A DNA stretch of 35,210 bases from Priapulus caudatus. Taxonomy: Eukaryota > Priapulida > Priapulimorpha > Priapulimorphida > Priapulidae. Location: NCBI RefSeq assembly GCF_000485595.1, contig NW_014577104.1, positions 21,952 to 57,161 of the forward strand, written 5' to 3'. Of the stretch, positions 1 to 10,893 are shown piece by piece. The translations under genes were made by a program, and so were the position numbers. Each line of letters begins with the position of its first letter. Position 1 is the first letter of the stretch. The notes beneath the pieces are model-generated. The model worked only from the letters and a program-made list of their open reading frames with translations. It made no database searches and was not told where the DNA came from.

Positions 1-698
1 TTGTGTTATTTTGTAGCCAGCCCATAATATATTGTCTTTCCGATCAGCGCGGGTTACATTGGAATATAATCTATATTACAATAATATACATTACAATATT
101 GTCTAATATGCACATTGTCTCGGAGTTATACAGCCAGCCATATACGTCATACAATCCGTATCAATTAATCGATATACAAATAATTTTGATAAACATTGAC
201 CGTGAGTCGAAAAACAACACCACGCTATCACATATCCGTAGATGATCTCGTATGAGTGTCCACAGCTATAATTCCTGCCACAGTAGGCCAAAGTTTGGCA
301 CGCTACATGTGAATAAACTATGTGAGCTTGACCTTGACCTCATCTAGTACAACAGTAAACGTATGCAGCACACACACACGTACCCGCTGCCTGTAAAGGA
401 GGTTGTTAGTTATGTTTACCTGAGTGCATATTTGTGACTTAAATTAATAATATCATGCATCGAGTTTCATACTTCAGTTTTTTATACTCTCACCGAAACT
501 TCCCGCAGCAGCTCTAAGCAGTTAAATCGTCACGCAAGACGATACTTATTACGACATTACTCGCGAATACGCTGTGTTAGTAAAACAAGAAAGGAAAAGG
601 TTGGGCAAAAGGATAGAACGATTGCGAGTGACTCCGTACGCAATATTCACTTGACGTCTTTTACGTGGCAAAGGGACATAATTAGCATTACGTCCAAG
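1..698. other. Upstream region of UNC93A-like copy 1, no gene seen
   Basis: AT-rich sequence before the first coding exon. The short open frames here have no recognisable domain and look like chance. It presumably holds the promoter and 5' UTR of the gene starting at 699, but I see no convincing TATA or initiator element and cannot place a transcription start. A TTG-initiated frame runs from 651 into the gene, but the first ATG in frame is at 699. Confidence 0.4.
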
Positions 699-1643
699 AT
701 GAATAAGAAGACTCGTGTGACCCTCACAGACTCGCCAGACACATTGGAGAAAATATCTCTTTCGCATGGAATACAAGATGGTGAGCAACGTAAGATACGA
801 ATACAAGTAATAAAGAACCTTTTAATTGTAAGTTTTGCCTTTTTGCTGCTCTTTACTGCGTATTCCGCCGTGCAGAATCTGCAGAGTAGTTTGAATGCAG
901 AGGCGGGACTTGGTACGGCATCGCTCAGTGTGATCTACGGTGGATTCTTTCTGTCATGCATGTTCGTCCCAGCGCCTCTCATAAACATGCTCGGCTGTAA
1001 ATGGACCATATGCTCCATGATGCTGTGCTACTCGCCCTACATGGTGGCGAACTTCTACGCGCAGTGGTGGACGTTAATACCGACTGCCTTCATACTGGGA
1101 GTCGCGGGAGCACCGATGTGGGCAGCTAACTGTGTATACATTACACGGATTGCGTCTGATTACGCAAACCTCACGAACCAGAGTCGTGAAGCCGTCATCA
1201 CAAAGTTTTTTGGGGTATTCTACACAATTTGCAAATCCAGCCAAATCTGGGGAAACCTTATTTTGGCAAGCGCTTTTAAGACTGTGGATGATGGCATGGA
1301 CAGCGAAATAGACGAGAACTCGATAGCAGACTGTGGTATTCACTTTTGTCCCGATCATGTTTTGAACAACACGAACCTGGAAAGACCACCGGACAACCAA
1401 GTGTATTTACTTTTCGGAATTTACACTGGATGTGCCTTGACTGCCGTTGCTTTCATTGCCATTTTTTTCGATCAACTACAAGAAGACATCACCAGGATAG
1501 GCAAGGGTCCTGGTTGTAAATTAGAATTTTCCCTAATGCTAAAAACCCTCACGCATCTGAGGCACTTGGATCAATTGCCATTGATTCCATTAACAATATA
1601 CAGCGGATTTGAGTTGGCATTCGTAGCGGCCGTATTCACTAAG
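699..1643 (+). CDS. UNC93A-like copy 1, coding exon 1
   Basis: 315 codons from ATG at 699 to a phase-0 donor (AAG|GTACCA). The ATG is chosen because MNK is shared with copy 2 and no earlier in-frame ATG exists. The N-terminal ~45 residues are polar and cytosolic-like. They are followed by KNLLIV plus a hydrophobic helix, then VQNLQSSLNAEAGLGTASL, a stretch very typical of UNC-93 proteins, and further membrane helices. A loop with DCGIHFCPDHVLNNTNLE carries two conserved cysteines and an N-glycosylation sequon (NNT). The exon is about 75% identical in protein to copy 2, the most divergent part of the pair. Confidence 0.9.
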
Positions 1644-4600
1644 GTACCATATTATAATATGTAAAAAACTTATTTAGAAACGTGCCACGCGCTAAAATCA
1701 GGCATAGATAGAACGGCTTACATAATTTTTTTTTTGCAGGCTGGGTATGATTTTTAAATTTTTTCTTATATGGAAAATACTGATTATGACAGACGAGAAT
1801 TTAATCCAGCCCCCCTCCCCATTTTCATACGCTAGCATGGAGGGAAATCCCTTGCATTTCACACGTTATCACTTCCCTTGTCGCTGCGATTCAATACTTC
1901 GACACCCTCGCGAGCAATAGGAAACCATGATGCCTGTATAGGCTGGCAGTGCCACCTGGTCGGTCGCCTACCCTGAGTGCCTAATGACAAAATATTGCAT
2001 TATCGTGGTTTTGTAGATTCTTGATTTATTGATTCATTGATTGATTGGCTATAGGTCTACTGAGCCAGTATCGACTGGACGGTACATGGTCAGATTAGAG
2101 CAATGTTTCAAATGTTCTTAGTATATACTCGACTACTAGTGCCAATATCAACGTTTTCTATTTTGACTCTGAGCTATTGTAATAGTGTTCAGTGACGGAA
2201 CAGTTCTACGAATTCTATTCGGTTTTATGACAGGGTAATACTTCATATTTTATCATTTGGTCTGCAGGCATATATCACGTGTTCGTGGGGAATCAACATG
2301 GTAGGCTACATAATGATTGCGCACGGAGTGGCTGATTCCTTATGGGCCCTATGTGATGGACAGCTGGTGAAATTCACCGGACGTATTCCTATGTTCATAC
2401 TGGGAATGCTGGCACACGCGGCAGCCATTACGGCCATGTTCCTATGGCAACCGCATCCGGAAGAACGGGCCATGTATTACATCATTGCTATTGCGTGGGC
2501 GATTGGAGATGCTGTCTGGAAGATTCAATTGAATTGTACGTGCTTCTTTACCCTTTTGCTAAAGTTCATTTTGTCCTTTACCTTCTGTCCAAACATTTTC
2601 TACTCTAATTCGTCCGCAAATCTCCCACCTGCACTAACCTGTCATATCCAGTAGCTATTGCTGCTATATTCTGACCGGTCTGCTTCTCCAAGCCCGGGAA
2701 CTTTGTGTCTGATTATTTTGCCAAGATGCTTGTTACTGAGGTATTTATGAGGTCTCGCGTCCTCATGCCAGGGTATTTTCATGATGCGCGTGATGCCCAT
2801 TATATCTCTCAAATGTCACAACATGACACAACGATAGCGGACATGGCAGTATTATCTAGCATGTGAATGGTTGTGGTGAAAATAGGGGCCAAGCATCCCC
2901 TTGGCAGAAAATTGAGATATGTCTCATTTTTGCCAATGAGGAGGATAGGGTCAAACTCACGGTCATCTGTCCTGCTATCTATCCAAAATACTGCAGATGG
3001 CTCATATATAGTTTTGATTGTCCCGCCATTTTAGCATCTATCTTGTGAACGTGATACATTTATTCACCTGGAGACCAGACGCTACCGTTAGATGCCCATG
3101 CATGGTGAAAGCTGCACCTGTAGTGGGTTTGGGATGGTGTAGCCTGAGTCATTTACCGAATGCATCCGAAAATTCACCCGGCGTAATTTACATAGATACC
3201 TTGAGAGACTGTGAGAGCCTGCAGTGTGAGTGACCCTAGCCATACCATGTTGCGGACGGACTTTGATACATTTATTCTTCGATTACCATGTATATTTATA
3301 TCTACACTGTTGCAAAAGGAAGTGTTGTACGTTGCGACTGCCCTCTATGTATGTTCTGGTCTCTAAAAAGGGATCCATACTAGTTTGGATATATAGATAT
3401 ACAGAACAGAAAGACAGACAGAGCGAGAGAGAGAGGCGGAGGAAATATTGAGGCTGGTGAGGATAGCTCGAAGTCCGTATTGTGTTGCGTGGTATGCTTT
3501 CACAGTCTAATAGGCCCATCTTCAAACATTTTATCATACCTATAAATTTTTTAAAGTAGGCCGAACGCGAAATTGCTAGCTATGTTTCCTACATATTCTT
3601 ATTTGGTTTAGATATCAGGAGGATAAAAGATGCAAGCAAGTAATATATCTCCTGGAGACCAGAAGCTGCCGTGATAGTAAAAAGCCGAATTTTTTGCCAT
3701 AAATAGCTTTAGTAGTTATCCATGTTCGATGTTACATCAATAAAACTGGCCAAAAGTGTAATATGCAGTCAGATATTTTTTCAGATTTTTGTCAAAATGA
3801 AGGTCAAATGAAAACAAACTTTAACTTTATGACCTAATTACTCTGAACTTTGTTTTCCAAAATCGGCCCGATTCCAACTACTCAAATGCTCATAGCTTCT
3901 GAACCATGTGACCTAGGAAGAAGATCTTGGTGTCAAAATAACCAGAATTGAATGGTCTTTCTGATAAAACTACTAACTCAGAATGTCCAAATTGAGTCCT
4001 ACGGCATGTTTTGATCTGACAGGCTACATATATATATATATATATGAGCCAGACGGGACATGTTAGCGTCAAAGTTCGTTCTGTCAGTCGTTTAAAATTT
4101 TTTTTAATTCATTAAATATTGTAAGATCGACTTGCTACCGATGCTTTTTCCGCTGTCTGCAGCGCACACACTCGTGTTTTACGTACGCACAACATTTTCA
4201 CGCAGTTAATGTTATGGAGCCAGTGGCTTGTGTAGAACCAGCCCGTACGTTGTCTTGCCAACGTGACGTCACACTTCGGTACTCTATATGCGTGGAATAC
4301 TACTACGATGTATGAAGACAGATGTTAGGACGTAAAGTATGACCGAACTTATGTTCTGAATCTGGCATATAATCGAAAACACATCATACGACAATAATGG
4401 ACGCGGTTCACGCCTCAATTACGTGGCTGTGCGCGTGAACCATTTTACACGAATACGACACGTCCGTAAATAAATATAACTTCGAACTGTAGCTTTTACG
4501 TTTTCCAGCGACATTTTCTCGCACCAATTAGTGAATGCACCACGAACAAACACATACTTGGGTATCACTATACGATAACTTTTATGGCGAATGACAATAG

Positions 4601-5531
4601 ATGCATGAATTTAAATGCCGTGTGCAATTTATCAATATGTCTGGAGCAAAGTATCGTATATCACATGCAATAGTGATGTACTTAAATTATTAAATTATGT
4701 AAATATTTAATGATGTCTTAAAAACATGTCATAAACGGTAAGGTCACTATATAACTTATAATAGAGTCATAATAGCTCGATGTTTTTTTACACATTTCAA
4801 TTAGTTATTCTGGTTGCATTTTTAACAAGTTAGAAATGTCACTAGTAGTTTTAATAACTAATCAAGACGGGGAAACCTGCTAGGTATTTAATCTTCTTGT
4901 GCTGTCGTGTGTCTCACTGATTCGTGGTATACGTATCTTACAGCACTCTACGGATACTTGTTCGTGGAGCAAAAGGCAGCATTTTCTAACAACCGTCTGT
5001 GGGAAAGTATAGGATTCCTTGTTGCCTTTGCCTCTGAACAATACCTGTGTACAGGGCCCAAGTTGTGGATGACACTAGGATGGTTAACAGTAGGAATGAT
5101 CCTCTATGGCATTGTCGAGTTTAGAAATAGGTGCCAATTATTATAATAATATTTCGTTATTATGTGTTTTTCTGTCTCGAAAGTACAGTGTCTGTATCAA
5201 GACAAGTTCCGAATTGACTCTACCACCCATAGGTAAAAGTAACTCTAACTTGGAAAATCTCATAAACAATATTCCTTGACTCAGAACGCACCCGATAAGA
5301 CGGACTGCCCACAATACTCCAAGAAATTGCGCGATAGGCTAGTAAAGTATAGTGAATCTGTGCTGTTATTCCAAACTGAGCATCATTGTGTTATGTTGCA
5401 GGAATCACACAGCAGGTGACTCTGCTAGCGCCCACCCCGATGTGGAGAATGTACCACTAGCTTCTATTCATCAGAAGGAGATGGGAGACAAGAAGGCACA
5501 GAATGGTAGCGACAATCCCAAGTGCGAGGGA
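699..5531 (+). CDS. UNC93A-like MFS membrane protein, copy 1 (gene span; four exons, 3' end displaced)
   Basis: Coding segments are 699-1643, 2268-2535, 4944-5130 and 5402-5531, joined by GT/AG introns of 624, 2408 and 271 bp. The product belongs to the UNC-93 family, multi-pass proteins of the major facilitator fold. Relatives are C. elegans UNC-93, a regulatory subunit of a two-pore K+ channel, and vertebrate UNC93A, an orphan transporter-like protein; UNC93B1 traffics Toll-like receptors. Hydrophobic segments, a cysteine-bearing loop and the NALYG-like motif region (here NSLYG) support the family. The reading frame is intact through exon 3. Exon 4 follows copy 2 up to the codons for KCEG and then enters a purine-rich tract, so the native stop is missing here. 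The matching tail and stop are found at 13269-13391. Copy 1 is either a natural gene broken by rearrangement or an intact gene cut by misassembly. The symbol is left blank because the family also has UNC93B and invertebrate-specific members. Confidence 0.85.
1644..2267 (+). other. Intron 1 of copy 1
   Basis: Flanked by GTACCA and a tctgcag acceptor. It contains AT-rich sequence with a short GATTGATT-type run near 2030-2050 and no coding potential. Copy 2 has a 396-bp intron at the same position and phase. Confidence 0.8.
2268..2535 (+). CDS. UNC93A-like copy 1, coding exon 2
   Basis: 268 bp, entered in phase 0 after tctgcag and left in phase 1 before GTACGT. It encodes AYITCSWGINMVGYIMIAHG followed by GRIPMF and the next membrane helices, ending WKIQLN. 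Length and phase are identical to copy 2 exon 2, which argues for purifying selection on structure. The downstream read-through frame to 2654 is intronic. Confidence 0.9.
2536..4943 (+). other. Intron 2 of copy 1, enlarged by repeats
   Basis: This intron is 2,408 bp, against 376 bp in copy 2. A motif beginning CCTGGAGACCAGA occurs at 3067 and again at 3651. The sequence around 3235-3275 (GTTGCGGACGGACTTTGATAC) recurs at 18678-18698 upstream of copy 2, marking a dispersed repeat. There is an (AT)n run at about 4028-4045. The last ~47 bases before exon 3 are almost identical to copy 2 although the rest of the intron is not. I see no coding exon inside. Confidence 0.7.
4944..5130 (+). CDS. UNC93A-like copy 1, coding exon 3
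   Basis: 187 bp between a cttacag acceptor and an AG|GTGCCA donor, phases 1 and 2. With the phase-1 base from exon 2 it reads NSLYGYLFVEQKAAF and then the conserved NRLWESIGF stretch and the last membrane helices. It differs from copy 2 at 12 of 187 positions. The frame extending upstream to 4907 is intronic. Confidence 0.9.
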
Positions 5532-5885
5532 TGGGAGGGAGAGGCAGCTGGTGGAGAGGAGAGGGGAGAAGGGAGAAGTGGTGTGAGAAGGAGGAGGGAA
5601 GAAGCTGGTGAGAAGGAGGAAGGGGAGAAGGGAAAAGGTGGTGGAGAAGGAGGAAGGGAAACTGGTGGAGAAGAGGAGGAGGGGAGAAGGGAGAAGGTGG
5701 TGGAGGAGGGGGAGAAGCTGGTGGAGAAGGAAGGAGGGGAGAAAGCTGGTGGAGAAAGGAGGAAGGGGAGAAGAAGGGGGGAGAAGGGAGCTGGTGGAGG
5801 AGGAGGGGAGAAGGGAGAAAAGGATAAGGAGGGGAGAAGGGAGCTGGTGGACGAGGAGGGGAAAAGGGAGAAGGTTGTGGAGTGA
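5402..5885 (+). CDS. UNC93A-like copy 1, exon 4 with aberrant Glu/Gly/Lys/Arg-rich tail
   Basis: After a gttgcag acceptor, 130 bp (5402-5531) match copy 2 at all but three positions and encode the cytosolic C-terminal tail (HTAGDSASAHPDVENVPLAS and on to KCEG). From about 5532 the sequence becomes a GA-rich minisatellite. The frame stays open by chance of composition for another ~118 codons, ending in TGA at 5883-5885. Copy 2 and the fragment at 13269 instead continue with DTLTEA...DEET and a stop. The tail is therefore unlikely to be native. It reflects an insertion, an expansion or an assembly join at 5531/5532. Confidence 0.6.
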
Positions 5886-5932
5886 GGGGGAGAAGCTGGT
5901 GGAGAAGGAGGAAGGGGAGAAGAGAGAAGTAT
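5532..5932 (+). repeat. GA-rich minisatellite at the break in exon 4
   Basis: Almost pure purine on this strand, built from variants of AAGCTGGTGGAGAAGGAGGA and GGGGAGAAGGGAGAAGG. It is the same family, in the same orientation, as 9170-10228, and is the reverse complement of the CT-rich tract that follows the copy 1 3' UTR at 14317. Long open frames here (5352-5885, 5608-5946) reflect composition only. Confidence 0.85.
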
Positions 5933-6898
5933 TAGCTTTTGTTTAGCTTGACCGAGCTATAAGCAGCAATAACCAGGAGGCATGAATATTTTTGGCTGAT
6001 GATGAATAGATGAATTGAGAGTTCAATTATGAACAATACCTGCATCAGCCACTACATGATACAGATGGGAGCAGCTGCAAGATTGTTGGAGTATATAGTA
6101 ATAGTAATAATAATAATAGCTCGGCAAGGAAAGTACGCATAATAAAACATTATATAAACATGTTTGACTTCATTTTTTTTATAACTCATTCTTTCATACA
6201 CAGCCAGAAACCGACCATCTCGATCCTCGCCGTTTTTGGCATTTCTTTAATCATTACATTCATCAATTAGTTATCACGCCTATCATATATCATCATATAG
6301 CTCCGACCCCAAGTAATGATCATTGCTGTATGTATGCTTCCTTTTACCATCGTTTCCCAACGCGAATCTTCATCGACTAGTTAATGGCTGTAGTACTTCG
6401 ATTCAAACAGCTCCACAGCCACTGTGCAGCTCCTTACACCCGAGCTGTCATTTCTTTGATCTATCGTCATTCCGTTTGGGTGTCACAATGAAAAACAAGA
6501 CGCTTTTTAAAAACGCTTTACTACAATGGCGAAGCTGTTTTGAGAAGGTAGAGTCAAAATGGACTTTAAACTATTCAATCAGATTGCATAAATAATATTA
6601 TGATGTGCAGATCGACAGTCGGCTAGGGTTATTAAAATATTTATTCTTATTGATGAATTTAATGATGAATTAATTAAAAATGGAACTACCACCGTCAACT
6701 GGTATTACCAAGCCGCCATTCTGCCCCAAATTCTCTATATAAAGTGCGAAACAAAAGCAAGATTTTTTGTTCAGATTTGAAGTCATGCGAGATTTTTTGT
6801 TTTCTTATGCTTGTCGAGGCCGAAGAAAACGCAAAGAATTAGTGCGCTGCACTTCTACGTTTCTTCGTCTTGCGGTCGCTTCAGTCAAGCGTGGTCTG
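5933..6898 (-). repeat. Inverted copy of the copy 1 3' UTR and exon 4 tail
   Basis: Reading the minus strand from 6898 down gives the exon 4 tail, the stop region and the 3' UTR found on the plus strand at 13360-14316. It shares the motif TAGCTTTTGTTTAGCTTGAC at the purine junction and TTCTTCGGCCTCGACAAGC near the stop. A few single-base indels separate the copies, for example an extra C within GACCGCAAGACG. It stops exactly at the N gap. It is not a gene on the plus strand. Confidence 0.85.
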
Positions 6899-6923
6899 NN
6901 NNNNNNNNNNNNNNNNNNNNNNN
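6899..6923. other. Assembly gap (25 N)
   Basis: A run of 25 unresolved bases. The inverted copy of the 3' UTR ends on its left and the perfect inverted-repeat arm begins on its right, so the join is not supported by contiguous sequence. Any open frame spanning it is meaningless. Confidence 0.99.
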
Positions 6924-9795
6924 TCAAACTTAAATATCATCACTGTAGCCCGATCACAAGATTAACCATCTGGCAGTATGTCGCGATTGAAATGGCAGCC
7001 GTTGAGTTTAACCTTACGTATCCGAGTTTATTATCTATCTTGAAACGTGCATCCTGCATCAAAATTTTTCGAATTTATACCTCTGATTTTCGGCAACTTT
7101 TAAATCAACTGGTTTTTGAATTTCTCCAATATAAAACTGTATAAAAGTTATATACTTTTTATTACTCCATAAGTTTCCAACCGATTCTACCTGCTCACCG
7201 CTCGCCGAAAGCTTGGTGGCAGTGGCTATGACTAACATATTGGCTCGGGCCTGGCTCTCAACCGACGATCCGTGCTTTCGGAATTTCTCCTGTGGGAGCG
7301 ATTAAATCATGGCTCCGGAGGTCTACATCCACTCTAAGAAGCTCGGAGCCAAAAACCGCTCTCGTAAGTTACTACTCCAACGTTTTACGCGTCCCGCGTT
7401 CACGTTGACACGAACTACGGGTCGGCTCAGAGTCCAAATCCTGGCACTGGCGCTCGCTAATTAGAGCTGCGCGGGTTCACCCAGTAAAAGAGCATGCCGT
7501 GTGTGAATAGACAATAACCAAGCCGACGCCCCTATACTACTTGCTAAGTTCACAACTCAAGCGAAACTCATCAGGACCGTAACTTCTGCAGTTAGTTAAC
7601 TACTCGTGACACGCTCCCACTTCGTGCGTATTGTCCGGGAGTGTTTTAATCACTACATGCAATGTAACCTTCCGCGCTATTCGCTAGGTTTACGACCTGA
7701 TTCGCAAACGACTCACGAAATCCATATCGTCTATGTGTACATCACCGCAAGCGATCCTTCCTCATGTGGTCAGAAGTTTGAACGTAGGGTCAATGTGTTA
7801 TAAAAAAAAACGCTTTGCGTAGATTCACCACTCAAACAGCGCGCTCTCCGGCCTCCCTGAGTGTGTACAGCGAGCAAAACGACGTCTGCAGGCGACGGCA
7901 GAGCAACCCGTAGTTACACAGCACCGCTGAAGCGAGTGCTAGGCAGGTAGGATTATCCCGCACGGTAGTAAGCATGGACCGTTTCTCTCGTACATGAGAA
8001 GTTATTTGCGCGACTCAAAGAGACGCTCGAAGATGCCGTGGTAGGGTTGACTAGGACGCCAAGAAGATACACAAGCCGTCTACTTCTAGCGGAGAGCTTG
8101 ATAAGACCTTCCGAATGCATGAGGACAGGTTCTCGGTGAAGTTGACTGATCACAAGGGTTTGGACGCTGAGTGCTGGTTCAGAGCTAATAGGAAAGGGAA
8201 GATTAGAAGGCCAGGTATGAAAGCTAACCAACGGTGGAGAAGCGCATCTAGTGAGTTACGCGACTTGCGCAAACGAGACAGGCTCTCGTGTCAGATCTAC
8301 CACTCGATAAGGACGCCTGATACCGTGACGTTACTTAACGGCAAAGCGCCTCCGGTCAGTTTAAGGCTTACACTCGAACGCTCTTCGTAGTATACACGAG
8401 CCAACGGTGGGTGGCTCTCGCAAGTGGTGTGAAGTACCGGCCTCAAGCACTTCGTGTTACGGTAAGAGAATTGAGCGAAGCGCCAGAAGACGGCGTCATA
8501 GGTGTGTTACATGACAGATGACAGGCCAAGTGGTAGCGGATAAAGTATCCACAGAGCATGCAACTACGCTCGTCTGTAAGTTTACACTCCGAGAAACGCG
8601 GAGCGAGTGTTTGAGCATAGTGAAAACAATTACCTCCAAAGCGAGATACTGCTGGTGTTACACGAGAAGCCAGAGGAGGCGACGAGGTCCATTGAAGCGT
8701 GCGTGTTTGCAGTAACGGAGTGGATAGCCGACGTCAAACGTTTCGTAGTATACGGGAGATAAGCCGGCAGAAAAGTCGGCTGCTTTCGGAGCAATGAATA
8801 CGTAAAAGGGCGGTTGTGAGCAACAGCTCAAGACGCTCTTTCGTAGCAGAAAGAGTTTGTACACTCAAACGGTGCTTTCACTGCTAAGAGTGTGCAGCAC
8901 TGAACAAAGCCTGCTCTCCGTTAGGATTGAGCACGAGACGAGGACAAGGGGAGAATCCGCTATATCGTGAGGGTTACGAACGCTGAAAGTAGTAGGGCAA
9001 ATTCGTGGATAGAAGCAGGTGTACACGCGTCAAACGAGTCAATGTGGATAGCTCATTACAGCACGCCTCGCGCAAGCAGCCATCTCGGCCATGGTGCAGG
9101 TGGCAGTACAAGTAATGAGAGAGCAAGTCTCTCCGTGAAGAGTGATAAGCGCTACGAATAGACGTTCTCTAGCGCCACGAGAAGCTGCGTGTCCCGGAGA
9201 AAGGAAGGAATGGGCCCCAGAGAAGTGAGAAGCCGCGGTCGGTGGAAGAAGATAGTCAGGAGGGAGCCGAGAAGCTGCGTGGAGAAGCAGCGCAGGCGCG
9301 GGAAGAAGCAGTAAGGGAGAAAGGTGGTGGGATGACGGGAAGAAGCTGCGTGGAGAAGGAGCAGAAGCGAGCGGGGAGCAAGGGGCTGGTGGAGGAGGAG
9401 GAGGCGAGGAAGGAGAAGCGGGCATAAGAAGGGGGAAAAGTGCGAGCTAGGTGGAGGCGGAGGCGAGAGTAAGAAGAGGAAGCGTGTGGCGATGGAGGAC
9501 TGGGAAAAGCTGGTGCGAAATAGGAGCGAAGGGCGAGAAGCGGCAGACGGTGTAGAGAAGGAGGAGGAGGCAGAAGCTGGTTGGGAGAAGGAGCGGCGGG
9601 GCAGAATGCTGTGTGGAGAAGATGGTATGAGAGCAGGAGGGGGAGAAGGGCAGCTGGTATGGAGAGAGGGGGGAGAAGGGCAGAGGGAATAAGGAGCGGC
9701 AGGAACGTGAGGCTGCGTGGATCGTAGAGGAGGGGACAAGCCAAAGGCAAGAGCAATGTTGAGTGGATGAAGGGAGGGAAGGGAGAAGCTGCGTG
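6924..9795 (+). repeat. Left arm of a perfect 2,872-bp inverted repeat
   Basis: Position x pairs with 24528 - x on the opposite strand. Every open frame in this arm has an identical counterpart in 14733-17604, and direct comparison of several stretches finds no mismatch or length change. The arm starts at the gap edge and ends inside a GA-rich minisatellite, where GCGTGGAG faces GCGTGTGAG. Its first part (6924-7150) is ordinary AT-rich DNA. The middle (7300-9170) contains degraded versions of the CGCTCTCGTAGTTTACAC satellite. The last 600 bp are purine-rich. None of its short open frames has a recognisable domain. Confidence 0.95.
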
Positions 9796-10228
9796 GAGAA
9801 GGAGGAAGGGCGAGAAGGTGAGAGAGGTGCGTGTGAGAAGCGAGGAGGGAAGAAGCTGGATGGACGAAGGCCAGGAAGGGGAGAAGGGAAAAGAGTAGGT
9901 GGCAGAAGGAGGAAGCGGAGCAGAAGCGTGGTCGGAGAAGTGGAAGGAGGGTGAGAAGGGAGAAGGCTGGTGGACGGCGAGAGGGGAGCAAGCTGGTGGA
10001 GAAGAAGGAGCGCGGAGAAGCTGGTGCGCGCAGAAAGGAGGAAGGGGAGCAAGAAGGGGGGAGAAGGCGGAGCTGGTGCGAGGTAGGCAGCGTGGAGAAG
10101 GAGAGAAAAGGATAAGGCAGCGGGGAGAAGGGAGCGCTGGAGCGAGAGGAGGGGAAAAGGCGAGAAGTTGTGAAGTAGGAGGAGAAGCATGGTGAGGAAG
10201 GAGGAAGGGGCAGAAGAGAAGAGTATTT
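9170..10228 (+). repeat. GA-rich minisatellite, second block
   Basis: Purine-rich repeats of the AGAAGCTGGTGGAGAAGGAG type. The opposite strand yields long Ser/Pro/Leu-rich frames (for example 9152-9991 and 9447-10190) in all three phases at once, the signature of low-complexity DNA rather than coding. The first 626 bp lie inside the inverted-repeat arm. The remainder diverges from its partner by small indels. Confidence 0.85.
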
Positions 10229-10893
10229 AGCTTTTGTTTAGCTTGACCGAGCTATAAGCAGCATAAGCCAGTGAGGCATGACATATTTTGCTGAAGATGT
10301 AGATAGATGAATTTGGAGTTCAAATTATGAACAATACCTGGCCACAGCCACTACACATGGATACAGATGGGAGCAGCTGCAAGCATTGTTGAGAGTATAT
10401 ATCAGTAATATAAGTAATAATAATAATAGCTGCGGCAGGACAAGTACGCATAATATAAAACATTTATTATCAATGTTTTGACCTCATCTTTTTTTAAAAC
10501 ATCATTTCAGTACACAGCAGAAACCGACCCATCCTCGATCCTTCGCGTGTTTTGGCAGGTTTCTTTAATCATTTACATTCATCATATTAGTTATCACGCC
10601 TTCATATATTGCATCATATTGAGCTCCGGACCCCAAGTATGAGTTCATTGCCTGTATGTACTGCTTCCCTTTTTACCATTCGTTTCCCAACGCGAATCTT
10701 TCGATCGACTAGTTAATGGCTGGTCAGTTACTTTTGATTCAACAGCTCTCACAAGCCACTGTGCAGCTCACTCTACACCGCATGAGCTGGTCGCTCTATT
10801 CTCTTTCATACATAACTTCGTCCTCTTCGCCGTATTTTGGTTGTCTACATTAGCTGTAAAAGACTAGTACGCTTATTTAAAACGCATTTACTA
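10229..10893 (-). repeat. Degraded inverted copy of the copy 1 3' UTR
   Basis: Shares TTTGTTTAGCTTGACCGAGC and a long run of further matches with 5933-6530, in the same orientation, and with the reverse complement of 14316-13720. It carries many one-base insertions, such as extra G, C and T within homopolymers and simple repeats. The match fades near ACGCATTTACTAC at 10880-10893, where the satellite begins. Confidence 0.8.

Noticed and set aside
651-698. Upstream TTG start for UNC93A-like copy 1
   Set aside because: Eukaryotic initiation at TTG is unlikely, and the ATG at 699 matches the conserved MNK of copy 2.
6767-7144. Open frame spanning the N gap
   Set aside because: It joins two unrelated sequences through unknown bases.
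9152-10190. Long minus-strand open frames (up to 279 codons) in the purine-rich block, and their twins at 14482-15376
   Set aside because: They are open in several phases at once, consist of Ser/Pro/Leu runs and follow the minisatellite period, so they are compositional.
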